From: Dokdonella sp.
Lineage (GTDB): Bacteria > Pseudomonadota > Gammaproteobacteria > Xanthomonadales > Rhodanobacteraceae
Length of the DNA: 64,000 nt
Direction: 5' to 3'
Assembly: GCF_019634815.1 (NCBI RefSeq)
Contig: NZ_JAHCAP010000002.1
Location: forward strand, 62,001-126,000
The translations under genes were made by a program, and so were the position numbers. Numbering within the stretch: the stretch's first letter is position 1; each line of letters starts with the position of its first letter. Of the stretch, positions 28,528 through 39,710 are shown one piece after another. The notes under the pieces are model-generated. The model saw only the letters and a program-made list of their open reading frames with translations. It had not been told where the DNA came from and searched no databases.

Positions 28528-28767
28528 ATGAGCACCATCGAAGAGCGCGTCAAGAAGATCGTCGTCGAACAACTCGGCGTGAAAGAAGACGAAGTGACGC
28601 CCAACGCATCTTTCGTCGACGACCTCGGCGCCGACTCGCTCGACACGGTCGAACTTGTCATGGCGCTCGAAGAGGAATTCGAGTGCGAGATCCCGGACGA
28701 GGAAGCCGAGAAGATCACCACCGTGCAGCAGGCCATCGATTACGTGAAGGCCCACGTCAAGGCCTGA
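28528..28767 (+). CDS. acpP: acyl carrier protein
   Basis: 79 residues, very acidic. The phosphopantetheine attachment site is Ser37 in [10 protein letters not shown]. Carries growing acyl chains for the whole pathway. The 157-base gap before it is long enough for its own promoter, although I see no strong one. A terminator-like hairpin follows at 28793-28820, which would keep acpP mRNA more abundant than fabF mRNA. Confidence 0.97.
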   Translation: MSTIEERVKKIVVEQLGVKEDEVTPNASFVDDLGADSLDTVELVMALEEEFECEIPDEEAEKITTVQQAIDYVKAHVKA

Positions 28768-28792
28768 TCGATCGGCATTGCGTTACGCAGAG

Positions 28793-28820
28793 CTGCGCCG
28801 ACATGGCGCAGTTTTGTTTT
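28793..28820 (+). terminator. intrinsic terminator/attenuator between acpP and fabF
   Basis: A 7-bp stem CTGCGCC/GGCGCAG with a 5-base loop (28793-28811) is followed by TTTTGTTTT. It lies 26 bases past acpP and 41 bases before fabF. Since fabF is co-directional and without a clear promoter of its own, partial termination is likely. Confidence 0.8.
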
Positions 28821-28860
28821 GTGAAATTGGATTTGCGTCCCGGCCACAAGAGCTTCCCGC

Positions 28861-30099
28861 ATGAGTAAGCGTCGCGTCGTCGTCACCGGTCTCGGCATCG
28901 TCAGTCCCGTCGGCAATGATGTTGCCACCGCCTGGTCCAATATCCTGGCCGGCAAGAGCGGCATCGGTCCGATCACCCATTTCGACGCTTCGACGTTCCC
29001 GACGCGCATCGCCGGCGAGGTCCGCGACTTCGATCCAGCGCAGTACATCGCGCCGAAAGACGTCAAGAAGATGGACCCGTTCATCCACTATGGCATCGCC
29101 GCTTCGGTGCAGGCGCTGGCCGATGCGGGACTCAAACCGCACGAGCATGACGAGGAGCGCATCGGCGTGGCCGTGGGTGCGGGCATCGGCGGCATCGCGA
29201 TGATCGAGAAGACCTCGATCACTTATCACGAGCATGGCCAGCGCAAGATCTCGCCGTTCTTCGTGCCCGCCTCGATCATCAACATGGCTTCTGGCCAGCT
29301 GTCGATCATGCTCGGCCTCAAGGGGCCGAACATCGCTTGCGTCACTGCCTGCGCCACTGCCACCCACAACATCGGTCTGGCGATGCGCATGATCCAGTAC
29401 GGCGATGCCGACGTGATGGTCGCCGGTGGTGCCGAGTTCTCGACGGTCGGCACCGCGATGGGCGGCTTCTGCTCGGCGCGTGCGTTGTCCGCACGCAATG
29501 ACGAACCCGAGAAGGCGAGCCGTCCATGGGACAAGGATCGCGACGGTTTCGTGCTGTCCGACGGCGCCGGCGTGGTGATCCTCGAAGACCTTGAGCATGC
29601 CCGTGCACGCGGTGCGCGCATCTATTGCGAACTGGTTGGTTTCGGCATGAGTGGCGACGCCTTCCACATGACCGCTCCCAGCGAGAATGGCGAGGGCGGC
29701 GGACGTTGCATGAAGGTGGCGATCAAGGATGCCGGCCTCGACGTCAGCGCCGTGCAGTACATCAATGCCCACGGCACCTCGACACCGGCCGGCGATGCCG
29801 CCGAAGTGCAGGGCATTCGTGGCGTGTTCGGCGCGCATGCCGACAAGCTCATGGTCAGCTCGACCAAGTCGATGACCGGCCATCTGCTCGGAGCGGCCGG
29901 CGGTGTCGAGGCGATCTTCTCGGTGCTTGCGCTGCGCGACAACGTGGTGCCGCCGACGATCAATCTCGATGCGCCGGGCGAAGGTTGCGATCTTGATTTC
30001 GTGCCGCACACCGCGCGGCAGGCGAAGCTCGACGTGGTGATGTCCAATTCGTTCGGTTTCGGTGGCACCAACGGCACGCTGGTCTTCCGCCGTTTCTGA
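28861..30099 (+). CDS. fabF: beta-ketoacyl-ACP synthase II
   Basis: 412 residues; elongating condensing enzyme. Nucleophile Cys164 in [10 protein letters not shown], the two catalytic His in [11 protein letters not shown] and [14 protein letters not shown], and a C-terminal [15 protein letters not shown]. Starts at ATG 28861 ([12 protein letters not shown]). pabB starts 82 bases downstream. Confidence 0.96.
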   Translation: MSKRRVVVTGLGIVSPVGNDVATAWSNILAGKSGIGPITHFDASTFPTRIAGEVRDFDPAQYIAPKDVKKMDPFIHYGIAASVQALADAGLKPHEHDEERIGVAVGAGIGGIAMIEKTSITYHEHGQRKISPFFVPASIINMASGQLSIMLGLKGPNIACVTACATATHNIGLAMRMIQYGDADVMVAGGAEFSTVGTAMGGFCSARALSARNDEPEKASRPWDKDRDGFVLSDGAGVVILEDLEHARARGARIYCELVGFGMSGDAFHMTAPSENGEGGGRCMKVAIKDAGLDVSAVQYINAHGTSTPAGDAAEVQGIRGVFGAHADKLMVSSTKSMTGHLLGAAGGVEAIFSVLALRDNVVPPTINLDAPGEGCDLDFVPHTARQAKLDVVMSNSFGFGGTNGTLVFRRF

Positions 30100-30181
30100 T
30101 GCTCCTGCGCAGTCGGCGGATGCCGGGCAGTCTGGTTGGCCGGGCGATGTCGCGCGTCCGCGGCCCTGACGCGAAATCCCG

Positions 30182-31534
30182 ATGAGTGCGCTGCTGCGGG
30201 AAATCGCCGGCACGCCCGATCTGCTTGCGCTTGCGGCGGCGTGGCCCGAGCGCTATCCGGGTCTGCTCGAGAGCGTGGCGCGCGGCAGCGCACGGGCCCG
30301 CCACGACATCCTTTTCGCCTTTCCCGGCGAGCGCCTCGTGCTCGCTGTCGATGGCCTGCTCGAATGCGGTGGCGTGCGCAGCGCAGGCGACTTCCTGCAG
30401 GCGCTCGACGCGCGCTGGCGACAAGTGCGTTTGGCCGGTGATGCAAGTTCGCAACTGCCGTTTCGCGGCGGCTGGCTGCTGTATCTGGGCTATGAACTCG
30501 CGGCGCAGATCGAACCGAGCCTGCAGCTGCCGCAGCCGGTGCAGGCGGTGCCACGCGCGCTGGCGTTGCGCTGTCCGGCCGCGATCATCGTGGATCATGC
30601 GCGCGGCTGCAGCACGCTGGTGGCCGAGGCCGGGCATGGCGACCTGCTTGACCTGATGAGCGATGACCTGGCCCGGGTCAAGGCATACCTGCCGCAAGCG
30701 ATCCGTCTCGAGGGCATCGACGAGGATCCAGCCGAGCGCTTTGTCGAAGGCGTGGCGCGTGTGCATGAACATCTGCGGCGCGGTGATGTGTTTCAGGTCA
30801 ATCTTTCGCGCGCCTGGCGCGCCCGATTGACGGCGCCGACCTCGGCCGCCGATTGTCATGCGGCCCTGTGCCGTGCCAATCCGGCGCCGTTCGCGGGTTT
30901 GCTGCAGGTCGATGACTGGGCGATTGCCAGCTCCTCGCCCGAACGTCTGCTGGAACTGCGCGGCAGGCTGGCGCAGACGCGGCCTATCGCGGGCACGCGC
31001 GCGCGCCAGGCGGGCGACGACGATGCGGCGCGGCGTGCCGAACTCGTCGGCCATCCCAAGGAGCGCGCCGAGCACGTGATGCTGATCGATCTCGAGCGCA
31101 ACGATCTGGGGCGCGTGTGCGAGCCGGGCAGCGTGGTCGTCGACGAGTTGATGGCCATCGAAAGCTACGCCCACGTTCATCACATCGTTTCCAACGTGCG
31201 TGGCCGTCTGCGTGACGAGGTCACGCCCGGCGAGGCGATCCGCGCGGTGTTCCCGGGCGGCACCATCACCGGCTGTCCGAAGGTGCGTTGCATGCAGATC
31301 ATCGCCGCGCTCGAAGGGGTCGGTCGTGGTGCCTACACCGGCTCGCTGGGCTATCTCAACCGCGATGGGGACCTGGATCTGAACATTCTCATCCGCACAC
31401 TCTGCCTGCAAGGCAAGCGCATCGAGTTTCGTGCCGGCGCGGGAATCGTCGCCGACTCCGATGCGCTGCGCGAGCTCGAAGAGACCCGCGCCAAGGCGCG
31501 CGGCATGCTTGCGGCCTTGCGCTGTGCCGGATGA
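30182..31534 (+). CDS. pabB: aminodeoxychorismate synthase component I
   Basis: 450 residues; chorismate-binding enzyme making ADC for pABA and folate. Seen: VFQVNLSRAWRA, SSSPERLLEL, ERAEHVMLIDLERNDLGRVC, FPGGTITGCPKVR and GAYTGSLGYLNRDGD. The strand with the PabB catalytic Lys in E. coli (PIKGT) reads PIAGT here (268-272, Ala270), as in anthranilate synthase TrpE. Folate context (fab-pabB-mltG-tmk, the slot usually held by pabC or pabB) and the absence of trp neighbours favour PabB. No lyase pabC is nearby. Confidence 0.85.
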   Translation: MSALLREIAGTPDLLALAAAWPERYPGLLESVARGSARARHDILFAFPGERLVLAVDGLLECGGVRSAGDFLQALDARWRQVRLAGDASSQLPFRGGWLLYLGYELAAQIEPSLQLPQPVQAVPRALALRCPAAIIVDHARGCSTLVAEAGHGDLLDLMSDDLARVKAYLPQAIRLEGIDEDPAERFVEGVARVHEHLRRGDVFQVNLSRAWRARLTAPTSAADCHAALCRANPAPFAGLLQVDDWAIASSSPERLLELRGRLAQTRPIAGTRARQAGDDDAARRAELVGHPKERAEHVMLIDLERNDLGRVCEPGSVVVDELMAIESYAHVHHIVSNVRGRLRDEVTPGEAIRAVFPGGTITGCPKVRCMQIIAALEGVGRGAYTGSLGYLNRDGDLDLNILIRTLCLQGKRIEFRAGAGIVADSDALRELEETRAKARGMLAALRCAG

Positions 31535-31586
31535 GTGTTTCGCGGCGCTCCCTGATGCCGCGGATTCCGGGTACCCTGCGAGATCG

Positions 31587-32663
31587 ATGAGCCACTCTCC
31601 CGTCCCAGTCTTGATCAGCCGGAGCAGCCACGTCCGTGGCCGCGCGCTGCTGCGCACGCTTGCCCTGCTGCTGGTGCTGGCGCTCGTCGCGGGTGGTGTG
31701 ATCGGCTGGCAGGACTATCATGCCTACGGCAACGCGGCGCTGCCGATCAGCGGAGCCGGAACGACCTTCGAGGTCGCGCGTGGAACCAGCTACGCACGCA
31801 TCGTCGCGCAGTTGCGTGAGCAGGGACTGGTTGCCGGCGACACGCGCAGCAGTCTCTACTGGCGCCTGCTTGGGCGTGAATCGAAGATCGCCGCGCGCCT
31901 GCATGCCGGCGAGTATGCGCTGATGCCTGGCCTCACGCCGCGGGAGCTGCTGCGCAAGATGGCGGCGGGCGAGGTGGTGCAACATCATTTCACCATCATC
32001 GATGGCTGGACATTTCGACAATTGCGCCTGGCGCTGGCCAATTCCGCCGGACTGCTGCAAACCTTGCCCGGGCTGAGCGACGAAGCCATCGCGCGCGAGC
32101 TCGGCATCGCCGACGGCAAACCCGAAGGCTGGTTCCTCGCCGAGACCTATTCCTTCGTCAAGGGTGAGTCGGATCTGGACATCCTCAAGCGCTCGCACGA
32201 GGCAATGCGCAAGGCCCTGGACCGGCTGTGGCCGCAGCGCACGAGCGAGGTGCGGCTGGATTCTCCCTATCAGGCGCTGATTCTTGCTTCGATCGTCGAG
32301 AAGGAAACCGCGCAGCCTGACGAACGGCCGCTGATCGCCGGTGTATTCCTGCGGCGCCTGAAATTCAACATGCGCCTGCAGACCGATCCGACCGTGATCT
32401 ATGGCATGGGGGCAGGCTTCGACGGCAACATCCGACGCCGCGATCTGGAAACCGACACGCCCTGGAACACCTACACGCGCGACGGCCTGCCGCCCACGCC
32501 GATCGCCTTGCCGGGGATCGACGCATTGCAGGCGGTCATGCATCCCGCGCCCGGCGATGCGCTGTATTTCGTTGCCCGCGGCGATGGCAGCCACGAGTTC
32601 TCGCCCACGCTCGACGCGCACAATCGAGCCGTGCAGAAGTACCAGTTGCGGCGCGGCCAATGA
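31587..32663 (+). CDS. mltG: endolytic murein transglycosylase MltG
   Basis: 358 residues. One N-terminal TM helix (~21-41), a LysM-like subdomain ([16 protein letters not shown]), then the YceG catalytic domain with [16 protein letters not shown], where the Glu of VEKE is catalytic, [11 protein letters not shown] and [20 protein letters not shown]. Cleaves nascent glycan strands at the inner membrane. Overlaps tmk by 4 bases (ATGA). Confidence 0.95.
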   Translation: MSHSPVPVLISRSSHVRGRALLRTLALLLVLALVAGGVIGWQDYHAYGNAALPISGAGTTFEVARGTSYARIVAQLREQGLVAGDTRSSLYWRLLGRESKIAARLHAGEYALMPGLTPRELLRKMAAGEVVQHHFTIIDGWTFRQLRLALANSAGLLQTLPGLSDEAIARELGIADGKPEGWFLAETYSFVKGESDLDILKRSHEAMRKALDRLWPQRTSEVRLDSPYQALILASIVEKETAQPDERPLIAGVFLRRLKFNMRLQTDPTVIYGMGAGFDGNIRRRDLETDTPWNTYTRDGLPPTPIALPGIDALQAVMHPAPGDALYFVARGDGSHEFSPTLDAHNRAVQKYQLRRGQ

Positions 32664-33295
32664 ACGGACGATTGATCACGCTCGAAGGGGGGGAGGGCGC
32701 AGGCAAGAGCAGCGTGCTCGATGCCTTGCGCGAGCGCCTTGCGAGTCGCGGCATCGATGTGGTGGTGACGCGCGAGCCCGGCGGCACGGCCTTTGGTGAG
32801 GCGGCGCGCCGCCTGATGCTCGATCCCGCGTTCGCGGGGATTTGCGCCGAAAGCGAATTGCTGTTGGTGTTCGCCGCGCGCGCGCAACATGTGCGCGAGC
32901 GCATCGTGCCGGCGCTTGCGCGCGGGCAATGGGTGCTGTCGGATCGCTACACCGACGCGAGCTATGCCTATCAGGGCGGCGGGCGTGGCCAGCCGCTCGA
33001 GCGTATCGCCACTCTGGAAACCTGGGTTGCACCCGTGCACGCCGATCTGACCCTGTTGCTTGATCTGCCGATCGAACAGGGGCTCGCGCGCGCGGGCGCG
33101 CGCGGCCCCAGTGATCGGATCGAAGCCGAAGACCATGCGTTCTTCGAACGTGTGCGCAGCGCCTATCGGCAGCGTGCCGCGCAAGAGCCTCGGCGCATTC
33201 GCGTCATCGATGCGAGCCAGCCGCTCGAGTCCGTGCGCACGGCGGCCTGCGCCGAGCTCGATGCCTTCTTGAGCGGTCTCGGAGCCGGACGATGA
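32660..33295 (+). CDS. tmk: thymidylate kinase
   Basis: 211 residues; phosphorylates dTMP. P-loop GGEGAGKS at 10-17, VTREPGGT with the substrate-binding motif, and [16 protein letters not shown] (DR motif plus lid-side region). Translationally coupled to both mltG and holB by 4-base overlaps. Confidence 0.96.
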   Translation: MNGRLITLEGGEGAGKSSVLDALRERLASRGIDVVVTREPGGTAFGEAARRLMLDPAFAGICAESELLLVFAARAQHVRERIVPALARGQWVLSDRYTDASYAYQGGGRGQPLERIATLETWVAPVHADLTLLLDLPIEQGLARAGARGPSDRIEAEDHAFFERVRSAYRQRAAQEPRRIRVIDASQPLESVRTAACAELDAFLSGLGAGR

Positions 33296-34266
33296 ACGGG
33301 CTCGGCGACTGGGTGCAGCCCGCCTGGACTGCATTGACGACGGCGCTGGCGCAACGACGCCTCCACCATGCCTTGTTGTTTGCCGGGCCCGCGGGACTGG
33401 GCAAGCGCGCACTCGCCGAGGCCTTCGCGGCGGCGGCGCTGTGCGAGCGCGTCGATGTCCAGCAGGGAGCCTGCGGACAGTGCCGCGCCTGCCTGCTGCG
33501 CGCGGCGGGCTCGCATCCCGACCTGGTCCGGGTCGGCCTCGAGCTACGCGACGATGGCAAGCAGCGCAGCGAAATCACCATCGACCAGATGCGCGCGCTG
33601 TCGCAGCGGTTGGCCTTGTCGAGCCAGTTCGGCGGCTGGCAATTGGCCCTGATTGATCCGGCCGACCGGCTCAACGCGAGCGCGGCCAACGCCTTGCTCA
33701 AGACGCTCGAGGAGCCGGCCACGGCCACCGTGATCGTCTTGCTTGCCGATGAACCTGCGCGTCTGCCGGCGACGATCCGCAGCCGCTGCCAACGCATCGA
33801 TTTGCCGGCGCCGTCGGCTGCGGCGGCGCTGGACTGGCTCAAGACTCAGGGCGTGGAGGCGGCGCTGGCGCAAGAGGCGCTGGCGGCGAGCCTGGGCAAC
33901 CCCGGGCTGGCCCTGGACTGGATCCGGGATTCCAATCTGGCCCTGCGCGAGGCCTGTGCCCGCGATCTCGCCGCATTCGAGCGCGGCCAGCGTCAGGCGC
34001 AGGAACTGGCCGAGCAGTGGAGTCAGGATCGTCCGGCCGAGCGACTGTGGTTCGCCGCGGTGATCGCGCGCGACGAGGCGCGCAAGCGAGCCCTGACCGC
34101 AACGCCGTCCTTGACCGCGCGCGGGGAAATCCCCAAGCTTGTGGCCTGGTTCGGCCATGCCAATCGCGCGCGTGGCCTGCTTTCGACGACCTTGCGGATC
34201 GATCTGCTCCTGCTCGATCTGCTGCGGACGTGGCCACGGCGCGACGAGTCCAGGCAACGAGGCTGA
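33292..34266 (+). CDS. holB: DNA polymerase III subunit delta'
   Basis: 324 residues; clamp-loader subunit. Seen: [19 protein letters not shown] (a P-loop-like segment without the invariant GKT/S, as is usual for delta'), the zinc module Cys51, Cys61, Cys64 and Cys67, [10 protein letters not shown] and TIRSRCQRI. Followed 3 bases later by pilZ, the same order as in Xanthomonas and Pseudomonas. Confidence 0.94.
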   Translation: MNGLGDWVQPAWTALTTALAQRRLHHALLFAGPAGLGKRALAEAFAAAALCERVDVQQGACGQCRACLLRAAGSHPDLVRVGLELRDDGKQRSEITIDQMRALSQRLALSSQFGGWQLALIDPADRLNASAANALLKTLEEPATATVIVLLADEPARLPATIRSRCQRIDLPAPSAAAALDWLKTQGVEAALAQEALAASLGNPGLALDWIRDSNLALREACARDLAAFERGQRQAQELAEQWSQDRPAERLWFAAVIARDEARKRALTATPSLTARGEIPKLVAWFGHANRARGLLSTTLRIDLLLLDLLRTWPRRDESRQRG

Positions 34267-34269
34267 CAG

Positions 34270-34635
34270 ATGGCGACACCAAGCGGCGGCGGCGCGCCAC
34301 GACAGGGCATCCTGTCGCTCGCGATCAAGGACAAGGGTGCGTTGTTCAATGCCTACATGCCGTTCGTGCGCGGCGGCGGGCTGTTCGTGCCCACCACCAA
34401 GCAATACAGCCTCGGCGATGAAGTGTTCCTGCTGTTGTCCCTGATGGACGAGGGCGATCGCCTGCCGGTTGCCGGGCGCGTGGCCTGGATCACGCCAGCC
34501 GGCGCCCAGGGCAATCGCGTCGCCGGCATCGGTGTGCAGTTCAACGAATCCTCCGATGGCGAAGTCGCGCGCACCAAGATCGAGTCGGTGCTGGCCGGCA
34601 TCCTCAGCCAGGAACGCCCGACCAACACGATGTAG
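34270..34635 (+). CDS. pilZ: PilZ-domain type IV pilus protein
   Basis: 121 residues of the original PilZ group needed for type IV pilus assembly. The core LFNAYMPFVRGGGLFVPT and GDEVFLLLSLMDEGDRLPVAGRVAWITP is clear. The c-di-GMP-binding RxxxR and D/NxSxxG motifs are absent, as in Xanthomonas and Pseudomonas PilZ proteins, which act through protein contacts (PilB, FimX). Last gene of the fab/replication run. Confidence 0.92.
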   Translation: MATPSGGGAPRQGILSLAIKDKGALFNAYMPFVRGGGLFVPTTKQYSLGDEVFLLLSLMDEGDRLPVAGRVAWITPAGAQGNRVAGIGVQFNESSDGEVARTKIESVLAGILSQERPTNTM

Positions 34636-34641
34636 GGCGCG

Positions 34642-35559
34642 ATGCGCATCCTGATCCTCGGCGCCGGCGCGATTGGCGGTTTCTTCGGCGCGCGCCTGTT
34701 GCAGGCGGGTACCGATGTCAGTTTCCTCGTGCGGCCCGCTCGGGCGGCGCTGCTGCGCGAGCACGGCCTTTGCGTGCATGGCCGCACCTTCGAATTCAGT
34801 CAGCGCGTCAACACGCTTTGCGCGGTCGAACACGCCTTCGATCTGGTGTTGTTGTCTTGCAAGGCCGGCGATCTCGATGGCGCAATCGACGTCATCACGC
34901 CCGCGGTCGGCGCGCGCACGCGTGTCTTGCCCCTGCTCAATGGCCTGCGCCATCTCGATCGGCTCGATGCGGCGTTCGGAGCGCAGCGTGTGCTCGGCGG
35001 CCTCGCCCATATTTCGGTCACGCTCGAAGATGATGGCGCGATCCGGCAGTTCGGCACGCTCGAGCGCCTGGGCTTTGGCAGCCGGGATGCCGGCATGCCG
35101 GTTCCCGCGCCGATCCGCGCGGCCTTGCTTGCGATCTCTTCGCAGGTGGTGGAGCAGCCCGACATTCTTGCCGCGATGTGGGACAAGTTGGCCTTCATTG
35201 CGACGCTGGCCGGGATCACCTGCCTGATGCGCGCCGCGGTCGGCTCGATCGTTGCCAGCGACGGCGGCGCAGCTCTGATCGAGCGCCTGTACGCGGAATG
35301 CTGCGCGATTGCCGCGCGCAGTGGCCATCCCGTTGCAACGGCGGCGCGAGAGGCCGCACGTGTCACCCTGACCACGCCCGACTCGCCGCTCAAGGCCTCG
35401 ATGCTGCGCGACCTCGAGCGCGGCGCGACGACCGAGGCCGAGCACATCCTGGGCGACTTGCATCATCGCGCGAACGGGTTCGGCCTCGACGTGCCGTTGT
35501 TGACCGCTGCGCTGTGCCATCTGCGCGTCTACGAAGCCACACGCGGCAGCGTACGCTGA
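34642..35559 (+). CDS. ketopantoate reductase-family protein (PanE/ApbA-like)
   Basis: 305 residues. N-terminal Rossmann motif ILGAGAIGGFFGARL, VLLSCKAGDLDGAI, VLPLLNGLRHLD, and MWDKLAFIATLAG with the catalytic Lys. It may make pantoate for CoA, or reduce another 2-keto acid; the family is broad. It begins 6 bases after pilZ, so probably at the tail of that operon. A pantothenate role would fit the fatty-acid neighbours, but that is inference. Confidence 0.8.
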   Translation: MRILILGAGAIGGFFGARLLQAGTDVSFLVRPARAALLREHGLCVHGRTFEFSQRVNTLCAVEHAFDLVLLSCKAGDLDGAIDVITPAVGARTRVLPLLNGLRHLDRLDAAFGAQRVLGGLAHISVTLEDDGAIRQFGTLERLGFGSRDAGMPVPAPIRAALLAISSQVVEQPDILAAMWDKLAFIATLAGITCLMRAAVGSIVASDGGAALIERLYAECCAIAARSGHPVATAAREAARVTLTTPDSPLKASMLRDLERGATTEAEHILGDLHHRANGFGLDVPLLTAALCHLRVYEATRGSVR

Positions 35560-35577
35560 GGTGAGAGGCCGGAAGCT

Positions 35578-37443
35578 TCAGCGCTGGGTGCCGCGCTTGC
35601 GCGGTAGTGCTTCGGCGGCGGCGAGCCGCGCACGCACACGCTGATGCGCGCGTGTCTCGGGACGCTCGGCCTTGCGCCGTTCGGCGGTGTACTTGACCAA
35701 GGCGTCCAGGCAGTAGCGGTAACTGCGTTCGACCAGGGCCTCGATTTCAGCCCAGTCGAAGATGCGCACACCCTGCACCGGCATCTGCAGGCGCAGGTCG
35801 GCAAGATCATCATGGCTGCGCGGGCCATTGTCGCGGGTGGCTGCGAAACCACCGGCGAGCAGGGCGAACAGGGACACGCGCGAGGGATTGCTGTGCCGGT
35901 GCAACAGGGCCTCGGGGTCGGGGCCGGTGATCCCGGGTGCATCCAGTCCACTGCCGGCGGCGACGTCCGAAGCGATGATCGGACCGCGGCCGAGGCTGTG
36001 CATGACATCGACCGGCAGGCAGTTGGCGATCGCGCCGTCGGCGAGCAAGTCGCCGTTCCAGACCACCGGGGGTGCAAGGCCGGGGACGCACATGCTGGTG
36101 CCGGTCCACACCGCGAGCGAGCCGGAATCGTGAACCTGCTGGCGCGCCTTGGTCAGATTGGTGCTGATGCAGAACAAGGGGACGCGCAGGTCTTCGATGC
36201 GGGTATCGCCGAAGATGCTGCGCAGGCGGCGCAGGAACTTGCGACCGCGAATCAGTGACACGCTCGGCCAGACGTAGTCATTGAGATAGTTGCGCTCGAC
36301 AAAAGTCTCGCGCGCAATCGTGAGCATGTTCTTGCTGTCGGCGCCGCTCGCGTGCAGCGCCGCGAAGAACGCCCCGATGCTGGTGCCGCCGAGCAGGTCG
36401 GCACGGATGCCCAGCTCCTCCATCGCCCGGACCAGCCCGATGTGCGCGAAGCCGCGCGCGCCACCACCGCCGAAGACGACGCCCAGGCCGTGGCCGGTGA
36501 GCTGACGTGCGACGGCGTCGTAGTCGGCCTGGACTTCAGGACGCACGAAATAGTGGGTGCGCGCGCCGAGCAAGGTGCGCCAGGCGACGATGTCGCCGGC
36601 GGCAGCGCCATCCGGGCGCAACACCAGGAGGTCGACCGGGGTGCGCGGTGCATGCTGGCGCAGGGTGCGAGCGAGCGCGACCGGGGGCTGGCCACCGTCT
36701 GCGCTGACCACGACGATGACGCGATCGGATTGGCGCAGGCAGCGCTCGGCCCATTGCTCGCCGGAGGCGTCGCTCCACAGCACCAGATGGCCGCCGGAGA
36801 GCTCGCGCCGACTGAGCCAGTCGTTGAGGATGCGGTGCTGCTCGCCGGCGCCGAACGCGGTTTGTGCAGCGCCTTCACCGAATTGCTTGTCGACATCGCC
36901 GGCACCGATGCACTTGACTGCATGTTCGCTGCCGCGCATGCCGGCCAGCAGCCAATCGACATGCAGCCCCAGGCGCATGCCGCGCTGGGAGCCGATCACC
37001 GCGATCGTGCGATTGCCACGTACGGCATCGAGCAGGGCGCCGCGGGTGCTGCGCCGACTGCGGCGCGCGATCGTGCTGCACAGCGCGAGCAGCGCGGAAG
37101 GCTGTCTGGAAACCGCATCGAGCAGGGCGTTGCGGTCGATCCGCAGCAGCACCGAGTCACGCAGTGCGACCACGTCGGCGCCGCGTGTCTCGCCAGACAG
37201 CATTGCCATTTCACCGACCGGCTCGCCGCGTCCGATCTCGCCGATGATCTGGCCGTCGGCATGTTGTGCCTGCAGGCGCCCGGTGACGACCACGTAGAGA
37301 TAGTCCGGCAGGTCGCCTTCACGGAAGAGCACACGACCGCCACGCAGTTCCTCGACCTCGAATCGGCGGGCAAGCGCATCGAGGGCTTCGGGCGTGATGC
37401 CGCGAAACAGCGAGGTACCGAAAAGTATCGCCTTCTTGTCCAT
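35578..37443 (-). CDS. cyclic-nucleotide-binding patatin-like phospholipase
   Basis: 621 residues. An N-terminal cNMP-binding domain (~8-125: LYVVVTGRLQAQ, GRGEPVGEMAML) is joined through a middle Rossmann-like part (~145-300) to a patatin domain with oxyanion motif GGGGARG (325-331), nucleophile Ser355 in GGTSIGAF, and catalytic Asp469 in ADGAIANCLP. This is the bacterial version of neuropathy-target-esterase proteins (RssA-type). It likely hydrolyses lysophospholipids at the membrane in response to a nucleotide. The start at 37443 has GGGGAG upstream. Convergent with the PanE-like gene. Confidence 0.88.
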   Translation of the reverse strand: MDKKAILFGTSLFRGITPEALDALARRFEVEELRGGRVLFREGDLPDYLYVVVTGRLQAQHADGQIIGEIGRGEPVGEMAMLSGETRGADVVALRDSVLLRIDRNALLDAVSRQPSALLALCSTIARRSRRSTRGALLDAVRGNRTIAVIGSQRGMRLGLHVDWLLAGMRGSEHAVKCIGAGDVDKQFGEGAAQTAFGAGEQHRILNDWLSRRELSGGHLVLWSDASGEQWAERCLRQSDRVIVVVSADGGQPPVALARTLRQHAPRTPVDLLVLRPDGAAAGDIVAWRTLLGARTHYFVRPEVQADYDAVARQLTGHGLGVVFGGGGARGFAHIGLVRAMEELGIRADLLGGTSIGAFFAALHASGADSKNMLTIARETFVERNYLNDYVWPSVSLIRGRKFLRRLRSIFGDTRIEDLRVPLFCISTNLTKARQQVHDSGSLAVWTGTSMCVPGLAPPVVWNGDLLADGAIANCLPVDVMHSLGRGPIIASDVAAGSGLDAPGITGPDPEALLHRHSNPSRVSLFALLAGGFAATRDNGPRSHDDLADLRLQMPVQGVRIFDWAEIEALVERSYRYCLDALVKYTAERRKAERPETRAHQRVRARLAAAEALPRKRGTQR

Positions 37444-37550
37444 CCCTGCTCCCCCTGGAGGCCGGCAAAGCTTAAGACAACGCCGACCACGTCGCACGGC
37501 CGTCATCGTGCCCGGAAAGGTCGCCGGTCGGGTTGCGCGGCTGTGGACGC

Positions 37551-37983
37551 TCAGGCTGCCGCGGCGTGTGCGGCCTGCTGGATGCGGGCAAGCATCGCCG
37601 CCAAGCCGTTCGAGCGCGTCGGCGAAAGGTGGCGGGCAAGTCCGATGGCTTCGATGAAGCGCGGTTGGGTGGCAAGAATCTCGGCTGCGGGGCGACCCGA
37701 GTAGACGCGCAACAGCAGGGCGATCAGGCCGGAGACGATCGAGGAATCACTGATTGCGCGGAAATCCAGACGCTGCGCATCGCCCTGCACGTCGAGCCAG
37801 ACCAGCGACTGGCAGCCGCTCACCTGACGCTCCTCGGTCTTGAGTGCCTCGGGATAGGGCGGCAGCTTGCGGCCGAGATCGATGAGGTACTGGTAGCGCT
37901 CGGTCCAGTCTCCGAAGAAGGCGAATTCCTCGGCGATCGCCTGTTGTGCCGCTTCGGCACTGGGCTCGGCAGGCGCAGCAAAC

Positions 37984-37991
<8 letters not shown>
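37551..37991 (-). CDS. sufE: SufE-family cysteine desulfuration protein
   Basis: 146 residues. Sulfur acceptor for a cysteine desulfurase; the acceptor is Cys60 in [28 protein letters not shown] and [11 protein letters not shown] also match the family. Starts on a GTG inside the last codons of cysS (8-base overlap), so it is coupled to cysS rather than to a suf operon, which is not in this window. Confidence 0.9.
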
Positions 37992-39378
<1,387 letters not shown>

Positions 39379-39710
39379 CGGGTGTTTCCTGGCTGAGCCG
39401 GCGATGATAGCAGCCGCAACGCAGCAACCCGCGGGGCAAGCGCGCCCGACCCCATCCGTGCGGCCCGCGGAAACATCAAGCTCGCCCGGCTTGATCCTGC
39501 GCGACAGTCGGCTTCGATTGGGCTGGTTTGCCTGAAAACTGCGTGCTGCGTGCTCATCGAAGGCAGCCAGTCCGCTTAGAGTCGGCGCTAAGGCCATTTT
39601 GCCTTCGCGCAGCCTGCCCATGTCGACGACTCTCGCCCCGCTCCCGCCCTTCGCGCCGGTCCGCCGCTGCAACGAGGAATCGGTTGGCGATGCGTGAGGG
39701 GATGCTGCGG
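39379..39710. other. intergenic region upstream of cysS
   Basis: 332 bases between cysS (start side) and the nth stop. No coding frame resembles a known protein. A TATCAT sequence on the minus strand (39404-39409), 25 bases ahead of the cysS start, could be a -10 box but lacks a good -35. A short AAGGC/GCCTT hairpin is near 39590. It probably holds the cysS promoter and the end of the nth transcript; nothing else was seen. Confidence 0.5.

Noticed and set aside
32687..32696. G7 tract in the tmk P-loop as a phase-variation signal
   Set aside because: It encodes the invariant GGEGAG residues, so it is simply codon use in a conserved motif.
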